Assembly: GCA_965140765.1 (NCBI GenBank) | Contig: OZ223308.1 | Location: 868,001-932,000 of the forward strand | Direction: 5' to 3' | Length of the DNA stretch: 64,000 nucleotides | DNA from: Sunxiuqinia sp963678245 | GTDB taxonomy: Bacteria; Bacteroidota; Bacteroidia; Bacteroidales; Prolixibacteraceae | Shown here: positions 20,235-30,088 of the stretch, one piece after another | Layout of the letters: every line of letters begins with the position of its first letter | Position numbering within the stretch: position 1 is the first letter of the stretch | Position numbers and translations under genes: made by a program | The notes under the pieces: model-generated | Told to the model about the DNA's origin: nothing | What the model saw: the letters and a program-made list of their open reading frames with translations, nothing else | Databases searched by the model: none

Positions 20235-20831
20235 ATGGAAGGTGATCGTAAGATATGGGAAGATTTTAAGTGTGATGCAGATTATGCATTGTCGGATATC
20301 TATGGTAAAAATATTGATTTTCTTTTTATCTATGGAAAGAAATTCACCAAGGATGAAAGTCTGATTTTGGACACCATTCAAGATATTTTCTATGATTTAA
20401 TCCGCAACCGAAACAATTTAGGTTCGACAGATAATATCAGGTTATATTTGTTGAAGACATTTCGTCGAAGAATCCTTCGAACATTTGAGAAAAATAGGAA
20501 GTTATTCTGGCTTGAGCCTACCTCTCTGCACGCGGAGCCTGAAATAACATTTTCGGTAGAGGAAAAAATTATTCAGGATGAAGAATCTGCGCAAAGAATC
20601 AGATCTTTAAAGCAGGCTATGAAGACGTTAAACGCCCGACAACGTGAAGTTTTGTATTATAAATTTACCTGTGGGTTTGATTATGACGAAATTTGTGAAA
20701 TCATGTCAATTTCGTATGACTCAGCCAGGCAGCTTGTTTCAAGATCAATTAAAAAGCTCAAGCAAAAACTGACTCCAACTTCTTTCATTTTCCTTTTCGT
20801 CCGTCTCAAGGAAATTGATAAGGGTAAATAG
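20235..20831 (+). CDS. RNA polymerase ECF-type sigma-70 factor
   Basis: 198 residues from ATG 20235. The sigma-2 region spans about residues 20-90 (with DTIQDIFYDLIRNR) and the sigma-4 helix-turn-helix about 130-185 (LNARQREVLYYKF, then YDEICEIMSISYDSARQLVSRS). Such factors in Bacteroidota are held by FecR-type anti-sigma proteins and switch on SusC/SusD loci. Here the next intact operon begins with peptidases, and the FecR gene lies 12.3 kb away at 33168, so the usual sigma-FecR pairing has been broken up. A broken IS66 element lies directly downstream. I infer that it controls the peptidase/SusCD locus. Confidence 0.9.
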   Translation: MEGDRKIWEDFKCDADYALSDIYGKNIDFLFIYGKKFTKDESLILDTIQDIFYDLIRNRNNLGSTDNIRLYLLKTFRRRILRTFEKNRKLFWLEPTSLHAEPEITFSVEEKIIQDEESAQRIRSLKQAMKTLNARQREVLYYKFTCGFDYDEICEIMSISYDSARQLVSRSIKKLKQKLTPTSFIFLFVRLKEIDKGK

Positions 20832-20967
20832 TTTTCTACCTTATTATACTTGAGTGATATATTTTGTTGGCAACTATTATTCAAATGTATCTATTCAGGT
20901 CTAAATTTGTCCATGATTCCTGAAACTTAAAAATTACTTTCTACTTGTTGATAAAGTTTGGCCTTCG

Positions 20968-21013
20968 CAGGTAAAAGTGTTAATATCTACTTTTGCATTT
21001 TAACTTCTACCTG
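20968..21013. repeat. Imperfect 46-bp palindrome before the IS66 transposase
   Basis: The sequence begins CAGGTAAAAGT and ends ACTTCTACCTG, so the outer arms pair with one mismatch. It lies 26 bp upstream of the transposase start. It could be a regulatory hairpin of the element or part of its end. A matching copy at the right end was not found. Confidence 0.4.
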
Positions 21014-21039
21014 TCAGTATTGTAGAACTTTGTATTACC

Positions 21040-22385
21040 ATGCAAGATCAAAAAGGCATACCAGAGCTTATTACTTTTTTGCTTAACCAAGTTAATGAAT
21101 TGAAGCAAGTGGTTGAAGAACTCAAATCCAGATTAGCAGACTATGAAACAAAAAAGAACAGTAACAATAGCAGTAAGCTACCATCAAGCGATTTTGGTAA
21201 TTTAAAGAAAACCAATAGCCTAAAAAAAGGCAGCGGCAAAAAAGCAGGCGGTCAACCCGGGCACAAAGGCAGCTCGATGAAGATGCCCCCAAAGCCTGAT
21301 TTTACAGAACTGCACCATCCGCTGTATTGTAATTGTTGTGGCAATGACCTTTCCGGAATTGAACCTGACCTTTCCGGGAAACGTCAGGTTGTGGACATAC
21401 CAGATATTACTCTTACTGTTACGGAGCACCAGATTTACAAAAAGACCTGCAGTTGCGGCCGTGTTTCAAAAGGGGCTTATCCTAATGGTGTCTATGGCCC
21501 GATCTGTTATGGAAAACACACACAGGCACTGGTTGCCTATTTAAGTGCCAGACAATATATCCCTTACAAAAGGCTGAAAGAGATGCTGAGAAATATATTT
21601 GGACTAAATATCTGTCAAGCGAGCATCAAAAATATTTTACACAGAACAAGTGAAAAGTTGGAGCCAATATATGAATCCATTAGAAAAACGGTTTTAAACA
21701 ATTCGGTTATTGGGGGTGATGAAACCAGCGTGAACATTAATGGGAATAATAATTGGGTGTGGACATTCCAGAATGCCAGGGCTACATTTATTGGTATTCA
21801 TCCCTGAAGAGGGTATCTGGCAATTGAAGAATTAATGCCGGAAGGTTTCGGGGGCGCAATAATTGTAAGTGACTGCTGGACCTTTTATTTTAAAACAGAT
21901 GCGAAGTCGCATCAACCATGCACTGCCCATATTCTAAGAGAACTACAATACTTTACCGAAGGTATAAAGACCAAACATGGTCTGGTAGAATGACCAGATT
22001 AATTAAACTGGCATTAAAAGCACACAGGAACCAAAATAGTGATCCCAACATAATAGGCCGGATAAATAACAAGCTGAAAAAACTCCTGGATGAAGATATT
22101 GGCAACCCGTTCAAGAAAATAGCCACATTGCAAAAGTGCTTGTCAAAATATCAGGATTACCTTTTTTTGTTTCTTGAGAATGAACTTGTGCTCCCCGACA
22201 ACAACGGTTCTGAAAGGGCTATCAGGAATTTTAAGGTCAAACAAAAAGTAAGTGGGTTCTTTAAAACGAATAAAGGTGCTGAAAACTATGCAATATTGAG
22301 GTCAGTCTGTGACACGGCCATTAAAAATAACCAAAATCCCTTGACCCCTTTCAAATTAGCAGCTGATTACTCTAGTCCTGAATAG
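21040..22385 (+). pseudogene. IS66-family transposase, broken
   Basis: The first frame (21040-21807) gives 255 residues: a coiled-coil start (LNQVNELKQVVEELKSRL), a basic linker with GGQPGHKG, a Cys4 zinc-binding pair (CNCCG...CSCG), and the first catalytic aspartate in GGDETSV. A TGA at 21805-21807 interrupts it. The same frame goes on with the second aspartate (IIVSDCW) to another stop at 21988-21990. The reading then continues in a different frame (WSGRMTRLIKLALKAHR) to 22385, carrying the last acidic residue in NGSERAIRNFK. One nonsense and one frameshift mutation therefore inactivate a transposase of about 450 residues. It sits between the ECF sigma gene and the operon that follows. Confidence 0.88.
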
Positions 22386-22847
22386 ATACATTCAATGAAA
22401 GAGTCAGTCTAATGAGATAAGGATATTCAGGATAACATGAAGCATTTAGACCGGAGTTCGCAGGAAGCCTTGTATCATGAGTTTTCCGCGGGGCTGATTG
22501 TTTTGATGTGGTACTTCAGAATAGTTGCTCTTTTATGCAATTCCGCAAATAAAAAAGTAAAAGTGGTCTGATTTCTTTAAATAGTTGACAAAACTATTTA
22601 AATATTATCCTTTTTCTGTCACAAAACAATTTTTTCATGCTTTTATGATGTGTGAATGTTTAAGTTTTAAGTTGCGAACTTCTGTTTTGTATTCGTCTTC
22701 GTGTTGTATCGATCTATTTTTAAGGATATAATATAGTCAGAAAAATAGTATTGAGGCATTAATCTTTTTTAATGTCTAAAGAAATAGTATTGCCGAGGAT
22801 TTGATTCTAAACGTTGTGATGTGAAAAAACAGTTTTAAAATTTTACT
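22386..22847. other. Intergenic region before the peptidase operon
   Basis: This 462-bp AT-rich stretch has no gene. It must include the right end of the IS66 remnant and the promoter of the S8 peptidase, but I could not place either with confidence. No clear terminal inverted repeat partner was found. Confidence 0.4.
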
Positions 22848-24386
22848 ATGAGAAATATTCGAATGAGTAAATTGTTGTGGAGTGTTGTGTTTTTACTATC
22901 TGCCTCTTATGGAGGGGTTAGCGCGAGCAACAAGTGGGAGAAATACTATAATGATAGTATAAAAGGGTGCCAGTCTAGCGATGCTTTAATTTATTTACAA
23001 AAGTCTGGAATAAAACCTCAGGGAAGTCTTATTGTCGGTGTTATTGATTCTGGAATTGATACGAGCTCTATTGACTTGAAAGACGCTCTATGGATTAATT
23101 CTGCGGAGAAGTTGGATGGAAAAGATAATGATAAAAACGGTTATGTTGATGATTTGCATGGTTGGAATTTTCTGGGGACTTCAGATGGAACTTTTAATAT
23201 GAAAAGTGCTGGGACCGAAGAGTATCGTCAATTCAAACGATTATATCCGAAATATAAAAGTGGAATTACTAGTTCTTCCGATTCTTTAGAATATGATTAT
23301 TATTTAAAGATGAAGAAAAAGGCAGGTATAGGAGGTTATATGCAGTTTTTTTCCTTAGCAAAGCAGAAGCATCAAACCTACTTGAAAATAGATTCCGTGT
23401 TAAATACTTTCTCAAATATTGATAGAGATACGATTACGGTTGGTAGTTTATATAGCTTGCCTGTTTCTGATATTTCTTGGAAGCAGAATTTTGAAGTTAT
23501 CGCGGTTGATGTCATGAAAGCCGGATCAAGTGCTCTGTGGCGTGATATGTTTAAAAGTGAAGAGGATGAGTTTTGTTTAATGAAAACTAGGATTGATGGT
23601 ATTGAGCATGCCAAAGATAAACGATTATTGATGGGAGATAAACTTGATGATCCCAGTGATCGTTTCTATGGAAATACTCATTTAATGGTCGATGGATATG
23701 ACCATGGAATGTTGGTTGCAGGAGAAATTGCGGGGCAGGGAATCGTTGACTCACAAATGACAGGAATTTATCCGGCAGCCAAATTAATGATTATACGAGC
23801 CATCCCTGATGGCGATGAATATGATAAAGATGTTGCCTCTTCTATTCGCTATGCGGTTGATAATGGAGCAAAAGTAATAAACATGAGTTTTGGTAAATAT
23901 ACTTCTCCTACTCCTGATATGGTGAACGATGCAATTGCTTATGCGCAAAAAAAAGATGTGTTGATTATTCAGGCGGCTGGTAATAGCGGATGGAACATTG
24001 ATTCGCTTGCTTATTTCCCTTCCGGGAAAAATAAAAAAGGACTTCCTTTTTCTAATCTCATTCGAGTTGGAGCTTCCGGGAAAAGTGGACAACGATTAAA
24101 AATCTCGAATGAAGGAACTACGAAGGTTGATATTTTTGCTCCGGGAGCTGAAATTACATCAGTAGCCCCTGATAATACTTACCAGACGGTAAAAGGAACA
24201 AGTATTGCAGCGCCGGTAGTAAGTGCCGTCGCTGCTATGTTACGTCATTATTTTCCCAAACTAAAAGCATCTGAAGTAAAGGATATTTTGATTAGGAGTG
24301 CTAGCCCAGCAGGATTACCTTGCAAAAGCAGAGGGATAGTGAATGCGTTGAATGCAGTAAAATTAGCAGCTATTTATACCAAGTGA
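22848..24386 (+). CDS. Secreted S8-family (subtilisin-like) serine peptidase
   Basis: 512 residues from ATG 22848. A signal peptide covers about residues 1-26. The catalytic triad is visible: Asp67 in VGVIDSGID, His286 in DGYDHGMLVAG, and Ser452 in GTSIAAPV. The oxyanion asparagine lies in IQAAGNSGW. Between Asp and His is an insert of about 200 residues, much longer than in classic subtilisins. The histidine block reads DHGMLVAG where most members have HGTHVAG, so the threonine after His-Gly is replaced. The gene ends 2 bp before the S9 peptidase start, so the two are translationally linked. The pair probably cleaves proteins at the cell surface or in the periplasm to feed the SusCD pair downstream. 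Confidence 0.9.
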   Translation: MRNIRMSKLLWSVVFLLSASYGGVSASNKWEKYYNDSIKGCQSSDALIYLQKSGIKPQGSLIVGVIDSGIDTSSIDLKDALWINSAEKLDGKDNDKNGYVDDLHGWNFLGTSDGTFNMKSAGTEEYRQFKRLYPKYKSGITSSSDSLEYDYYLKMKKKAGIGGYMQFFSLAKQKHQTYLKIDSVLNTFSNIDRDTITVGSLYSLPVSDISWKQNFEVIAVDVMKAGSSALWRDMFKSEEDEFCLMKTRIDGIEHAKDKRLLMGDKLDDPSDRFYGNTHLMVDGYDHGMLVAGEIAGQGIVDSQMTGIYPAAKLMIIRAIPDGDEYDKDVASSIRYAVDNGAKVINMSFGKYTSPTPDMVNDAIAYAQKKDVLIIQAAGNSGWNIDSLAYFPSGKNKKGLPFSNLIRVGASGKSGQRLKISNEGTTKVDIFAPGAEITSVAPDNTYQTVKGTSIAAPVVSAVAAMLRHYFPKLKASEVKDILIRSASPAGLPCKSRGIVNALNAVKLAAIYTK

Positions 24387-24388
24387 AA

Positions 24389-26662
24389 ATGAGAAAGTAT
24401 TTGCCTCTTTTTTTTCTGTTATTTATTCCCTGTTTTCTTTTTGGACAAGAGATTAACTGGGAGAAAGTTCGTCGTTTTTCGTCTGATTCTATTGGTGCAA
24501 AAATGATGAATCAGAGTGTTTATCCTTATTGGATTGAAGGAACCGGTTATTTTCATTATCGTTTAAAAACTGATTCGGGAGTCTCTTATTGGCTAGTTAA
24601 CCGTAAAACTGGCAAGAAGACTTTGTTTGTAAACAATGTTGAGTTTTCCCGGCAGTATAATAAAATTACAGGAGATTCGCTGGATGCAGCAAACCTTAAG
24701 TTGTACGGAATTGATTTTCTAAAGAATGACTTGAATCAGTTTTATTGGAAAAAAGGAGGGAGAACTTTCTTATATAATATTCATCAACATAAGCTTAGAG
24801 AAGTAGCCGAAAAGGATGCGAGAACTTACGGGACAAAGTTATCTACGTTTTATGACTCGGTAACAAAAGATTCATTGTATACGATGCTGGGGGGGAATTT
24901 TAATTTGTTTATTCGGAATAATTACACAGAGGCGATTGAGCAACTCACCTTTGATGGAACCGCAGAAGCGTCTTATACTCGTCGAAGTTCTAAAGAACCG
25001 GTTGAAAATAACTCAATGGGATTCTGGGTGAAAGGAAGTCATCGTTATATCTTGCTATCTGTAGATGATGAGAATGTGAAAAACATGGCGTTGATTCACT
25101 CTCTGGGAAAGAAGCGTCCGACTCATGAGATTTATAAAATGCCAATGCCTGGCGACAAAGAAGTTAAACAATATAGACTTTGGTGGTATAATGCTGACAC
25201 CGATGTCGGGAAACTCCTAGCGATAGATAAATACCCGGATCAGGAAGTTAAATTGTCTTATTTTCGGTCAGACAGTATCCTTTATTTTACCAGAAAGAGT
25301 AGAGCGTCAGATCAAATTGAATTATGTAAATTAGACTTGGCGAATGGAGCCGTAAGAGAAGTTATATCTGAAAAATGTTTGCCTCATATCAATCTTTCGT
25401 TGTTTAATTATCGTGTAATTAATAATGGAGAAAACATAATATGGTGGTCAGAGCGTACCGGCAAAGGAAACTACTATTTGTATGATAGCCATGGGAACTT
25501 GTTGAACCGTATTACGCAGGGCGATTTAGTCGCGGGGCGTATTGTTGAGATTGATAGCTTAAGTCAGTCTTTTATTTTTGAAGCTTATGGAGGAGTTTCA
25601 GGGGTAAATCCTTCTTACAGATACTATTATAAGGTTGATTTCAGCGGACGATCCCAGCGTTTACTTACTCCAGGGAATGGAACACACGAATTAATGATTT
25701 CAGCTGATAAGCATTATGCAATTGACAACTGCTCAAGAATGGATCGTGCCCCGGAATGCTCTATTGTTTCTTTGGTGGAGGACAAAAAGCCGATATTGTT
25801 TGAACGGATGAATGATCAATGTTTACGAAATATTGGATGGAAACCTCCAGTGGTTTTGAAAGTGAAGGCAGCTGATCAGCAGACTGATCTTTGGGGGGTA
25901 ATGTATCTTCCTTCTGATATAGATACAACAAAAAAATATCCAATAATTAGCAACGTGTATCCAGGGCCTCAGAGTGATCAAATTCCTTTGTCATTTACTC
26001 CTGGCGATAATGAAAATCAGGCGTTGGCAGAGATGGGATTTGTTGTAATTAATGTTGGCCCAAGAGGAAGTTCACCGCTCAGAGGTCATGATTTTTATTG
26101 TTTTGGTCATCATAATCTACGCGATTATCCATTGGCAGATGACAAATATGTAATTGAAGAATTGGCCAAGAAGTATTCGTTTATCGATTTGAAGCGAGTT
26201 GGCATTTATGGACATTCGGGAGGTGGATTCCAGACAGTAATGGCTCTTTTGACATATCCTGATTTTTATAAAGTAGGCGTTGCCTCATCCGGGAATTATG
26301 ACAATAATATTTATATCCGGTGGTGGGGAGAAACCTTTCAAGGTCTCAACGAGGAGGTTGATTCCGTTTCAGGGGAAGTAACATTTTCCTGCAAGATCCC
26401 AACCGCTATGGAATTAGCCGGAAACTTGAAAGGAAAGTTATTACTAATAACTGGAGAGGTTGATAAGAATGTGCATCCGTCAACAACCATAAGGATGGCT
26501 AACGCTTTGATTGAAAATAATAAACGGTTTGAGATGTTTGTTGTTCCTGGGGCTGGTCACGGGTTAATGAGCCCATATTACTACAATCTAATCCGTTACT
26601 ATTTTGCTGAAAATTTATTGAGCTTATCTCGACGAGATATTGATATTGTAAACCATAATTGA
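24389..26662 (+). CDS. Secreted S9-family (prolyl oligopeptidase/DPP-IV type) peptidase
   Basis: 757 residues. The ATG at 24389 (MRKYLPLFFLLFIPCFLFGQ) is chosen because it starts a clear signal peptide and lies 2 bp after the S8 stop. An upstream in-frame start would add 23 residues overlapping the S8 gene. The N-terminal two-thirds fit a beta-propeller. The C-terminal alpha/beta-hydrolase domain has Ser610 in GHSGGG, Asp692 in GEVDKNVHPS and His724 in GAGHGLM, in the usual order and spacing. Family members remove dipeptides or cut short peptides. The SusC gene starts 7 bp downstream. This supports a shared role in peptide breakdown and uptake. Confidence 0.92.
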   Translation: MRKYLPLFFLLFIPCFLFGQEINWEKVRRFSSDSIGAKMMNQSVYPYWIEGTGYFHYRLKTDSGVSYWLVNRKTGKKTLFVNNVEFSRQYNKITGDSLDAANLKLYGIDFLKNDLNQFYWKKGGRTFLYNIHQHKLREVAEKDARTYGTKLSTFYDSVTKDSLYTMLGGNFNLFIRNNYTEAIEQLTFDGTAEASYTRRSSKEPVENNSMGFWVKGSHRYILLSVDDENVKNMALIHSLGKKRPTHEIYKMPMPGDKEVKQYRLWWYNADTDVGKLLAIDKYPDQEVKLSYFRSDSILYFTRKSRASDQIELCKLDLANGAVREVISEKCLPHINLSLFNYRVINNGENIIWWSERTGKGNYYLYDSHGNLLNRITQGDLVAGRIVEIDSLSQSFIFEAYGGVSGVNPSYRYYYKVDFSGRSQRLLTPGNGTHELMISADKHYAIDNCSRMDRAPECSIVSLVEDKKPILFERMNDQCLRNIGWKPPVVLKVKAADQQTDLWGVMYLPSDIDTTKKYPIISNVYPGPQSDQIPLSFTPGDNENQALAEMGFVVINVGPRGSSPLRGHDFYCFGHHNLRDYPLADDKYVIEELAKKYSFIDLKRVGIYGHSGGGFQTVMALLTYPDFYKVGVASSGNYDNNIYIRWWGETFQGLNEEVDSVSGEVTFSCKIPTAMELAGNLKGKLLLITGEVDKNVHPSTTIRMANALIENNKRFEMFVVPGAGHGLMSPYYYNLIRYYFAENLLSLSRRDIDIVNHN

Positions 26663-26669
26663 ATTATTC

Positions 26670-29600
26670 ATGAGATTTATTGTATTGCATTTGGTTGCTT
26701 TTTTATGTTGTTTCGGTTGTTTGTATGCTCAGGATAACAAGCAGCAGTCTGATGTACCTGTTTTATTAGAATTAACAATTGTCGATGAAGCTGATTCTCC
26801 TCTGCCGGGGGCAACAGTAGTAATTGTTGGTAAATCGCAAGGAGTTATTACAGATTCCAACGGATCTACTTCTTTGTGGGTTGAAAGAGGATCAAAAATA
26901 GTCATCTCTTTTTTGGGAATGGAGCAGAAAGAGATGACGGTAGATCAGCCTATGAATGAGAAGGTAGTTCTGAAAGGTAAAACTTCAGAAATAAACCAAA
27001 TTGTCGTAACTGGCTATACGCAGACGACGATGAAACGAACCACGGGTTCTGTTTCTATTATCAAAGGCAAAGATTTAGACATGCAAAGTAAACCTGCTGC
27101 TGGTTTGGATATGTTACTGCAAGGGAAGCTGGCAGGGGTAAATATTAAAGCAGTGTCCGGACGTCCGGGAGAAACAGCTACGGTTCGAATAAGAGGCACG
27201 AATACTATCACGGGAAATGCCGATCCGCTTTGGGTGGTCGATGGTGTCCCCCTGCAAAAAGATATTCCTTCGATATCGGGAGGTCAAATAAAATCAGGTG
27301 ATTTTAATGATATATTCACGAATGGCATCTCTGGAATTAATCCGAACGACATTGAGTCGGTAACTGTACTAAAAGATGCTTCTGCAGCTGCTATTTACGG
27401 GTCGAGAGCTGCCGGCGGTGTAATTGTTGTTACGACCAAAAGAGGAAAATCGGGACGAATGCAGATTAATTACTCCAGTAATGTATCTGTTGTATCCAAG
27501 CCCCCGCGTGATGTGAATTTAATGAATTCGCCTGAAAAGCTAAGTTGGGAACAGGAACTTTGGGATGAGTTTTCGGCGGAAGACTATAACAGTGTTGGTT
27601 ATTACCCTATTGTCGGAGTGGTGGGGATGATTCATGCGGGGGAAGGGAAATATGCCGGTATGTCTGCTTCCGAACAAGATGCTGAAATAAGTCAACTCTC
27701 TGAGGAGACAACCAACTGGTTCGAAGAACTGTTTCGCAATTCTGTTTCGCAAAGTCATTTTCTTTCGCTTTCGGGAGGAGCCGATAAAAATACCTATTAT
27801 GTATCATTGGGCTATAACAACAACGAAGGGGTTGTTAAGAAAAGTGGGTACGATAGCTATAGCGTTAGTGCAAAATTAGATTTAAAACCCAATGACCGGG
27901 TGTCGATTGGCTTTAGTTCTGATTTGTCGATGCAGGAAAGCACCGGTTTTTCCGGCAATGTTGATCCTTTTGAATATGCCTATTTTGCCAACCCGTATGA
28001 AAAAGCCTACAACGAGGATGGCTCTTATGCCGCTGATAATACCTATTTCATGATGACCGAAATAAATGGAGGTTATAGGAACCTATTACCGGAAGAAGGT
28101 TTCAATATTTTGCGGGAGATGAACGAAACATCCAGTAAAACTAAAAATCTATCAACAACAATAATTGGAACAATAAGCGTAAAATTGCAAAAAGGATTGA
28201 AGTTCGAAGGATTGGGTTCATGGGGCTATGTGACCAATAATTCGGATAATATCAATGGAAAGAATTCCTATGCGGCCTGGCAGGATCGCCCGTTTGAAGG
28301 AGGCAATCGGTTCTCTCCCCGAAAATATGCATCTATTAGTCAGTTTTCAGCTTATAATGCCAATTATAATTTACGCGGTCAGTTTAATTATTCCTCCGAA
28401 TTCGGAGAAAATCATTATTTGAATGCTTTAATTGGGAGTGAGTTGCGCGGTCAGTATGCGAAGAGTATTTACACTAAACGTTACGGCTACGATCCTGTTA
28501 CCGGAAATTTCTCAATGCCTGCTTTGCCTGAAACCTCTGAGTTGGAATATGGGGATTTGCTTCACTATGCAACTCTTATCGATGGACTATCGGGGCAGTC
28601 AATTGGTAAAGATGCTTTTGCCTCGTTTTACTTTTCGGCCGATTATTCATACAAGCATCGTTATGTAGCCAGTCTTACTGCTCGTACCGATGGTTCGAAT
28701 AATTTTGGTAGCAATCAGCAGTTTAATCCGACCGGATCATTCGGCGTTTCGTGGAATGTGGATCAGGAACGATTTATGAAAAAGTACCAATCGATTATTA
28801 GTCATTTCTCGCTTCGTGCAGCGATTGGTTATACCGGAAATATTAACAAGAGTGTTTTTCCTCAATTAATGATGAATTATGAAAGTTCGTTCCGGAAAAC
28901 AGAGAGTGATTATTTCCGGATGGGAACAATTAGAAATGCTCCGAACCCAAATTTGAGGTGGGAAAAAACCAGAGATTTAAAATTTTCGTTGGATGTGGGT
29001 TTCTTAGACGATCGGATCAATCTGCAGGCCGAGGTATATAGCCGCCATACCTACGATGCTGTTACTTCCGAAAAAGTACCTGCTTCTACAGGTTTTATTA
29101 TTCAAAGCTTTAATACCTCTGAGTTGTTAAATCGGGGGCTGGAACTAACCTTGTCGGCAATACCGGTAAAAACAAAAAACTGGCGAATGTCTTTTTCTAC
29201 CAACATTGCTTACAATATGAATAAATTAGTTTCCTATAATCCAGGATCTTTTGATTTTTCTACTTCTACACATGTTGGATATCCGTTGGGGGCTGTCTTT
29301 TCCGGTAAAATTAATGGCATTAATCCGAACTTGGGAATTTACACCTATAAACCGCGGCCGGATGCTGTTTTTGAAACAGCAAAAGATCGTACCAAATCCG
29401 AAAATTACATTTTTTATTTGGGAACCAGTAATGCACCTACTACCGGTGGGTATTCAATTAGTACTTCTTACAAGAAACTATCATTGAGTGTTGGAGGTAC
29501 TTATTCTATTGGAGGAAAAGTGATGAATGAAATAGCTGCTCCTTATAGTGGAGGAAGTATTGAACGACATAAAAGTGTAGAGATTCCGACACAGGAGAAT

Positions 29601-29984
29601 GATTTATATGTGAATCATTTTAATGTACGGAAAGATGCAGTTAATCGCTGGACTCCTTCCAATCCAATCACGAATGCTCATCCGCGTATTCTTGATGCAT
29701 TTGGGGACGTGCTGGATATTGATGACTATATGCCAACCACCAGTGCCATAACGAATGCTTCGCTGTTGGAAAATGTTTCGTATTTCAAATTGGGCTCTGT
29801 AATGTTGGCTTATTCGTTTGAGGGGGAATGGATGAAGAAATGCTTTATTAATAATTTATCACTTTCGGTAGCAGCAAGTAACCTTTTTATTATTACCAAT
29901 TATTCGGGCATTGATCCGGAAACTCCGGGAGCTGTTTATCCGATGGCCAGAACTTATACTTTGGGACTTTCGGTTGGATTTTAA
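26670..29984 (+). CDS. SusC/RagA-type TonB-dependent receptor, copy 1, without STN domain
   Basis: 1104 residues from ATG 26670. A signal peptide (MRFIVLHLVAFLCCFGCLYAQ) is followed directly by a carboxypeptidase-regulatory-like domain (TIVDEADSPLPGATVVIVG), a plug domain (VTGYTQTT, then VRIRGTNTI and TVLKDASAAAIYGSRAAGG) and a C-terminal beta-barrel. It forms the outer-membrane barrel that imports substrate under a SusD lid, powered by TonB. From base 26756 onward it is identical in sequence to copy 2 at 34821. Only the first 28 or so residues differ. It lacks the STN domain through which FecR systems sense substrate, so it can transport but not signal by that route. Confidence 0.95.
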   Translation: MRFIVLHLVAFLCCFGCLYAQDNKQQSDVPVLLELTIVDEADSPLPGATVVIVGKSQGVITDSNGSTSLWVERGSKIVISFLGMEQKEMTVDQPMNEKVVLKGKTSEINQIVVTGYTQTTMKRTTGSVSIIKGKDLDMQSKPAAGLDMLLQGKLAGVNIKAVSGRPGETATVRIRGTNTITGNADPLWVVDGVPLQKDIPSISGGQIKSGDFNDIFTNGISGINPNDIESVTVLKDASAAAIYGSRAAGGVIVVTTKRGKSGRMQINYSSNVSVVSKPPRDVNLMNSPEKLSWEQELWDEFSAEDYNSVGYYPIVGVVGMIHAGEGKYAGMSASEQDAEISQLSEETTNWFEELFRNSVSQSHFLSLSGGADKNTYYVSLGYNNNEGVVKKSGYDSYSVSAKLDLKPNDRVSIGFSSDLSMQESTGFSGNVDPFEYAYFANPYEKAYNEDGSYAADNTYFMMTEINGGYRNLLPEEGFNILREMNETSSKTKNLSTTIIGTISVKLQKGLKFEGLGSWGYVTNNSDNINGKNSYAAWQDRPFEGGNRFSPRKYASISQFSAYNANYNLRGQFNYSSEFGENHYLNALIGSELRGQYAKSIYTKRYGYDPVTGNFSMPALPETSELEYGDLLHYATLIDGLSGQSIGKDAFASFYFSADYSYKHRYVASLTARTDGSNNFGSNQQFNPTGSFGVSWNVDQERFMKKYQSIISHFSLRAAIGYTGNINKSVFPQLMMNYESSFRKTESDYFRMGTIRNAPNPNLRWEKTRDLKFSLDVGFLDDRINLQAEVYSRHTYDAVTSEKVPASTGFIIQSFNTSELLNRGLELTLSAIPVKTKNWRMSFSTNIAYNMNKLVSYNPGSFDFSTSTHVGYPLGAVFSGKINGINPNLGIYTYKPRPDAVFETAKDRTKSENYIFYLGTSNAPTTGGYSISTSYKKLSLSVGGTYSIGGKVMNEIAAPYSGGSIERHKSVEIPTQENDLYVNHFNVRKDAVNRWTPSNPITNAHPRILDAFGDVLDIDDYMPTTSAITNASLLENVSYFKLGSVMLAYSFEGEWMKKCFINNLSLSVAASNLFIITNYSGIDPETPGAVYPMARTYTLGLSVGF

Positions 29985-30088
29985 TGATTTGAAAAAAAGA
30001 AAAAGATGAAAAAAATACTTATAATCACACTTCTGTTTACTTGTTTTTCCTGCGACAGGTATCTGGATATAAAACCGTATGGGAAAAC
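26756..30088 (+). repeat. 3,333-bp direct repeat, copy 1
   Basis: It starts with ACCTGTTTTATTAG inside the SusC signal-peptide junction and ends with TATGGGAAAAC inside the SusD start. The second copy lies at a constant offset of 8,065 bp. Both translations and their out-of-frame shadows agree throughout, so the copies are identical or nearly so. The break points are inside coding sequence at both ends. Confidence 0.93.

Noticed and set aside
20968..21013. Palindrome as the left terminal repeat of the IS66 element
   Set aside because: A corresponding sequence was not found near 22386-22600, so it was recorded only as a repeat.
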